Shown here one piece after another: positions 3,604 to 5,642 of a DNA stretch of 5,642 nt. Where the stretch lies: assembly GCA_031288955.1 (NCBI GenBank), contig JAITQJ010000254.1, positions 1 through 5,642 on the forward strand. Reading direction: 5' to 3'. Made by a program: the position numbers and the translations under genes. The first letter of the stretch is position 1; each line of letters starts with the position of its first letter. The notes under the pieces are model-generated. The model saw only the letters and a list, made by a program, of their open reading frames with translations, did not search any database and was not told the origin of the DNA. Source of the stretch: Planctomycetaceae bacterium. GTDB lineage: Bacteria > Planctomycetota > Planctomycetia > Pirellulales > Thermoguttaceae.

Positions 3604-5642
3604 TCAAACGTTTGTTTCCGGCTGATATTCCGATAAATCGCTGAGCCAGTTGCGGATTTCCGGTTCGGACTCACACGATAAATCGCCCTTTATCAGTTGA
3701 CGCTGAAAATCCGCCGCTCCGTCCTTGAATAAGTCCGCCGCCTCCGCATCCGCAAAACGCTTCGCCGGGTCAGGGGCTATCAGGCTGCGGCAAAAATTCA
3801 TCAGAATTTCACTCGCCGCTACCGCCGGAGGCAATATCTTATGCAGACGGTTCGCTAACAACAAACGCCCCTCAATACCGTTCAAATCCGATGCCGCGGT
3901 AAACAAACGCCGTCCCGACAGCATCTCTATCAGCACATAGCCAAGGCTCGCAATATCGCTCTGCGCCGTTGCCGTCTTGCCTTCCAAAACCTCCGGCGGA
4001 GCATAAGCCAGCGTATAAGGACGGTTCGCCGGACGGTTAGAAATTTCAAACGATGACCCCATATCAATCAGTTTCACCGAACCCGTCCGTTTAAGCATAA
4101 TGTTCGACGGCTTTACATCGCCGTGAACAATTCCGACACGGTGCAGTGCTGCCAGTGCCGCTAAACATTCCCTGATAATCGGCACAGCCACGCCCGGCAT
4201 CATCCGCGGATTCTGGACACCGCTTGTAACAACAACACGGTTAATATAACTCCATCTGACCGGCGAAACCTTTTTTTGCAGGAAGTCGAGCATATCCTGT
4301 TTCAGAATTTGCGACATATCGAAGCCGTCCACCCATTCCATCAGCATAAAATGAATCCGGCTCATCGCCCGCCAGTTATACACTATCAGCAAATGGTCGT
4401 GCTGCACCTTCGCAATCTTCGCCGTCATCTTCGCCATATTGTACATTTCGTCATCGTACATCGTGTCAGTAGCGAAACGTTCCGGCGAAAACACTTTTAC
4501 GGCAATCGGGACGGAAAATTGTTCCGAGCCTTTCAGTTCGCTCAAAAAGACAACACCTTGTCCGCCCTGACCGAGCATCTTTTTGAAGATAATATCTTCG
4601 TTCCAATGCACACTTTGCTGGTCAAGCAAATCGTAATAGTTGACTTTCAGTTCCGGTGAACAGCCGTCGCCGCGCTGCGGTTTGTCAAAATGTGTTAACG
4701 TCCGTTCAAAAATTGCCGTTGTTGAATCCGCCCCGCCGATACGGAACGATGTCCGATATTTTTTCAACGCCTTATTTTCGTCCGGTCTCGAACGGTAAAG
4801 GGCTTTAATGTCAATCCAGAGCGGATAATCAGTGCAGCGTATCGGAAAGCCGAGTTTTTTTCCTTCCGCCGTCAGGTAATTGATAAGCGGTCTGTCCGAA
4901 AGGCGGCGTTTAATGTTTGCCGTAAAAATATCAACGACATCGGTAAAACGGCGGTATGATTGTCCGCCGACGTGCGGTGTGATGATAACTTCCGGGAAAA
5001 AGTCCCAGAGTTTGCTATCAGCCGGCAGCGGTTCCGGCGAAGTTACGTCCATCACGCAGCCGGCAATTTGTCCGTTTTCGAGGACGGAAACGAGGTCTTC
5101 GGCAACGATGAGCGGACCGCGGGCAACGTTGACAAGCAGCGAATCCGCCTTGAGTTTTTTCAGCCGCTCGGCATTAAACAATCCCCGTGTTGAAGCGTTA
5201 AGCGGCAGACTCAAGACGACAATATCCGACTGAATCAGCAAATCGTCAAGCCGGTCGGCGTACCAAAGTTCGTCAATGTACGGCGGTTTATCGGCAGGAT
5301 ACAAATCAACAGCGATGATGGATGCCCGGAACTGCGTCAGGATTTCGGCGAGCCGCCGTCCGACACCGCCGAAGCCGACGATGCCGATAGTCGAGTCGGT
5401 TAAGTCCCGTGTTGGGCGGCGAATGAACTTGCGGTAATCGGGTGTCTGGGGATTATGCTGTTCGTTAAAAAAGACGGGCAGATTCCGTGTCCACGCCAAT
5501 ATCAGCGATAGGGCGTGTTCGGCAACCTGGTCGGCAAGTACACCGGAGGCGGTCGTAATTTCGATGCCGGATTCAATGACAGGGGGAACGAGACACCAGT
5601 CCATACCGGCGGCAGAGGATTGAATCCATTTGAGGCGTTTTT
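3604..5642 (-). CDS. D-2-hydroxyacid dehydrogenase / Ser-Thr protein kinase fusion (5' partial)
   Basis: One uninterrupted frame; the first in-window ATG (5604) is internal, since twelve more in-frame codons to the edge read 'KRLKWIQSSAAG', typical dehydrogenase sequence. Numbering from that Met, 666 residues are visible. Residues 1-245 form most of an NAD-dependent D-isomer-specific 2-hydroxyacid dehydrogenase: 'GVLADQVAEHAL' (21-32), the dinucleotide motif GFGGVG (77-82) with D100 at the end of the next strand, 'NVARGPLI' with catalytic R162, 'DVTSPEPLP' with E191 and 'TPHVGG' with H211. The Arg-Glu-His triad is complete. Residues about 246-335 are a linker I do not recognise. Residues about 336-627 form a Hanks-type kinase: glycine loop GQGGQG (345-350), K370 in 'IAVKVF', likely helix-C E386, HGDVKPSN (494-501) with D496, K498 and N501, D514 in 'DMG', 'APPE' (535-538), 'SDIASLG' (549-555) and R616. 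All key kinase residues are present, but HRD is HGD and DFG is DMG. A tail of about 40 residues ends the protein. No membrane segment is seen, so a cytoplasmic location is likely. Substrates of both halves are unknown. Confidence 0.93.
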   Translation of the reverse strand, partial: KRLKWIQSSAAGMDWCLVPPVIESGIEITTASGVLADQVAEHALSLILAWTRNLPVFFNEQHNPQTPDYRKFIRRPTRDLTDSTIGIVGFGGVGRRLAEILTQFRASIIAVDLYPADKPPYIDELWYADRLDDLLIQSDIVVLSLPLNASTRGLFNAERLKKLKADSLLVNVARGPLIVAEDLVSVLENGQIAGCVMDVTSPEPLPADSKLWDFFPEVIITPHVGGQSYRRFTDVVDIFTANIKRRLSDRPLINYLTAEGKKLGFPIRCTDYPLWIDIKALYRSRPDENKALKKYRTSFRIGGADSTTAIFERTLTHFDKPQRGDGCSPELKVNYYDLLDQQSVHWNEDIIFKKMLGQGGQGVVFLSELKGSEQFSVPIAVKVFSPERFATDTMYDDEMYNMAKMTAKIAKVQHDHLLIVYNWRAMSRIHFMLMEWVDGFDMSQILKQDMLDFLQKKVSPVRWSYINRVVVTSGVQNPRMMPGVAVPIIRECLAALAALHRVGIVHGDVKPSNIMLKRTGSVKLIDMGSSFEISNRPANRPYTLAYAPPEVLEGKTATAQSDIASLGYVLIEMLSGRRLFTAASDLNGIEGRLLLANRLHKILPPAVAASEILMNFCRSLIAPDPAKRFADAEAADLFKDGAADFQRQLIKGDLSCESEPEIRNWLSDLSEYQPETNV

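Noticed and set aside
4276..4659. Plus-strand open frame of 127 codons within the kinase region
   Set aside because: It is antisense to conserved kinase sequence, and its His-rich product is what reverse reading of that sequence gives.
4880..5233. Plus-strand open frame of 117 codons within the dehydrogenase region
   Set aside because: It is antisense to the dehydrogenase NAD-binding domain, is Ser-rich and has no family features.

Overview
This window most likely comes from a bacterial chromosome with moderate GC content. The content points to Planctomycetota: a PD-(D/E)XK (Rpn-type) nuclease tail, a bacterial eukaryotic-like Ser/Thr kinase fused to another enzyme, and a 2-hydroxyacid dehydrogenase with a 'RRPTRDL' signature that I associate with planctomycete homologues. 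Weak or absent Shine-Dalgarno sequences in front of most genes are compatible with this. The assignment is inference from protein style, not from a marker gene.

Layout. (1) Bases 1-254, plus strand: the C-terminal end of an Rpn/PD-(D/E)XK transposase-like nuclease, cut by the left edge. (2) 256-459, minus: thiS, the thiamine sulfur carrier, convergent with the nuclease and separated from it by one base. (3) 460-612: a divergent intergenic region with a good TATAAT box in front of thiS. (4) 613-1632, plus: a membrane-anchored family 2 glycosyltransferase of the GtrB/DPM1/ArnC type. (5) 1672-3189, minus: a polytopic family 39 (GT-C) glycosyltransferase, convergent with the GT2. (6) 3190-3603: a 414-base AT-rich region with an inverted repeat, an imperfect direct repeat, a hairpin next to a run of 17 T, and a doubtful 50-codon ORF with a strong Shine-Dalgarno-like sequence. 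(7) 3604 to the right edge, minus: one long open frame encoding a D-2-hydroxyacid dehydrogenase joined to a Ser/Thr protein kinase. This gene runs off the window; its frame is open to base 5642 and reads as dehydrogenase there, so the first ATG inside the window is not its start.

How the genes may work together. The GT2 and GT39 are the two halves of a familiar lipid-linked glycosylation scheme: a GtrB/ArnC-like enzyme charges polyprenyl phosphate with a sugar on the cytoplasmic side, and a GT-C enzyme uses such a lipid-linked sugar on the outer face. They face each other and are not an operon, so the partnership is inferred. The most unusual item is the dehydrogenase-kinase fusion, in which both active sites look intact. 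It suggests a kinase coupled to NAD(H) or hydroxyacid/ketoacid metabolism. No other thiamine genes accompany thiS here.
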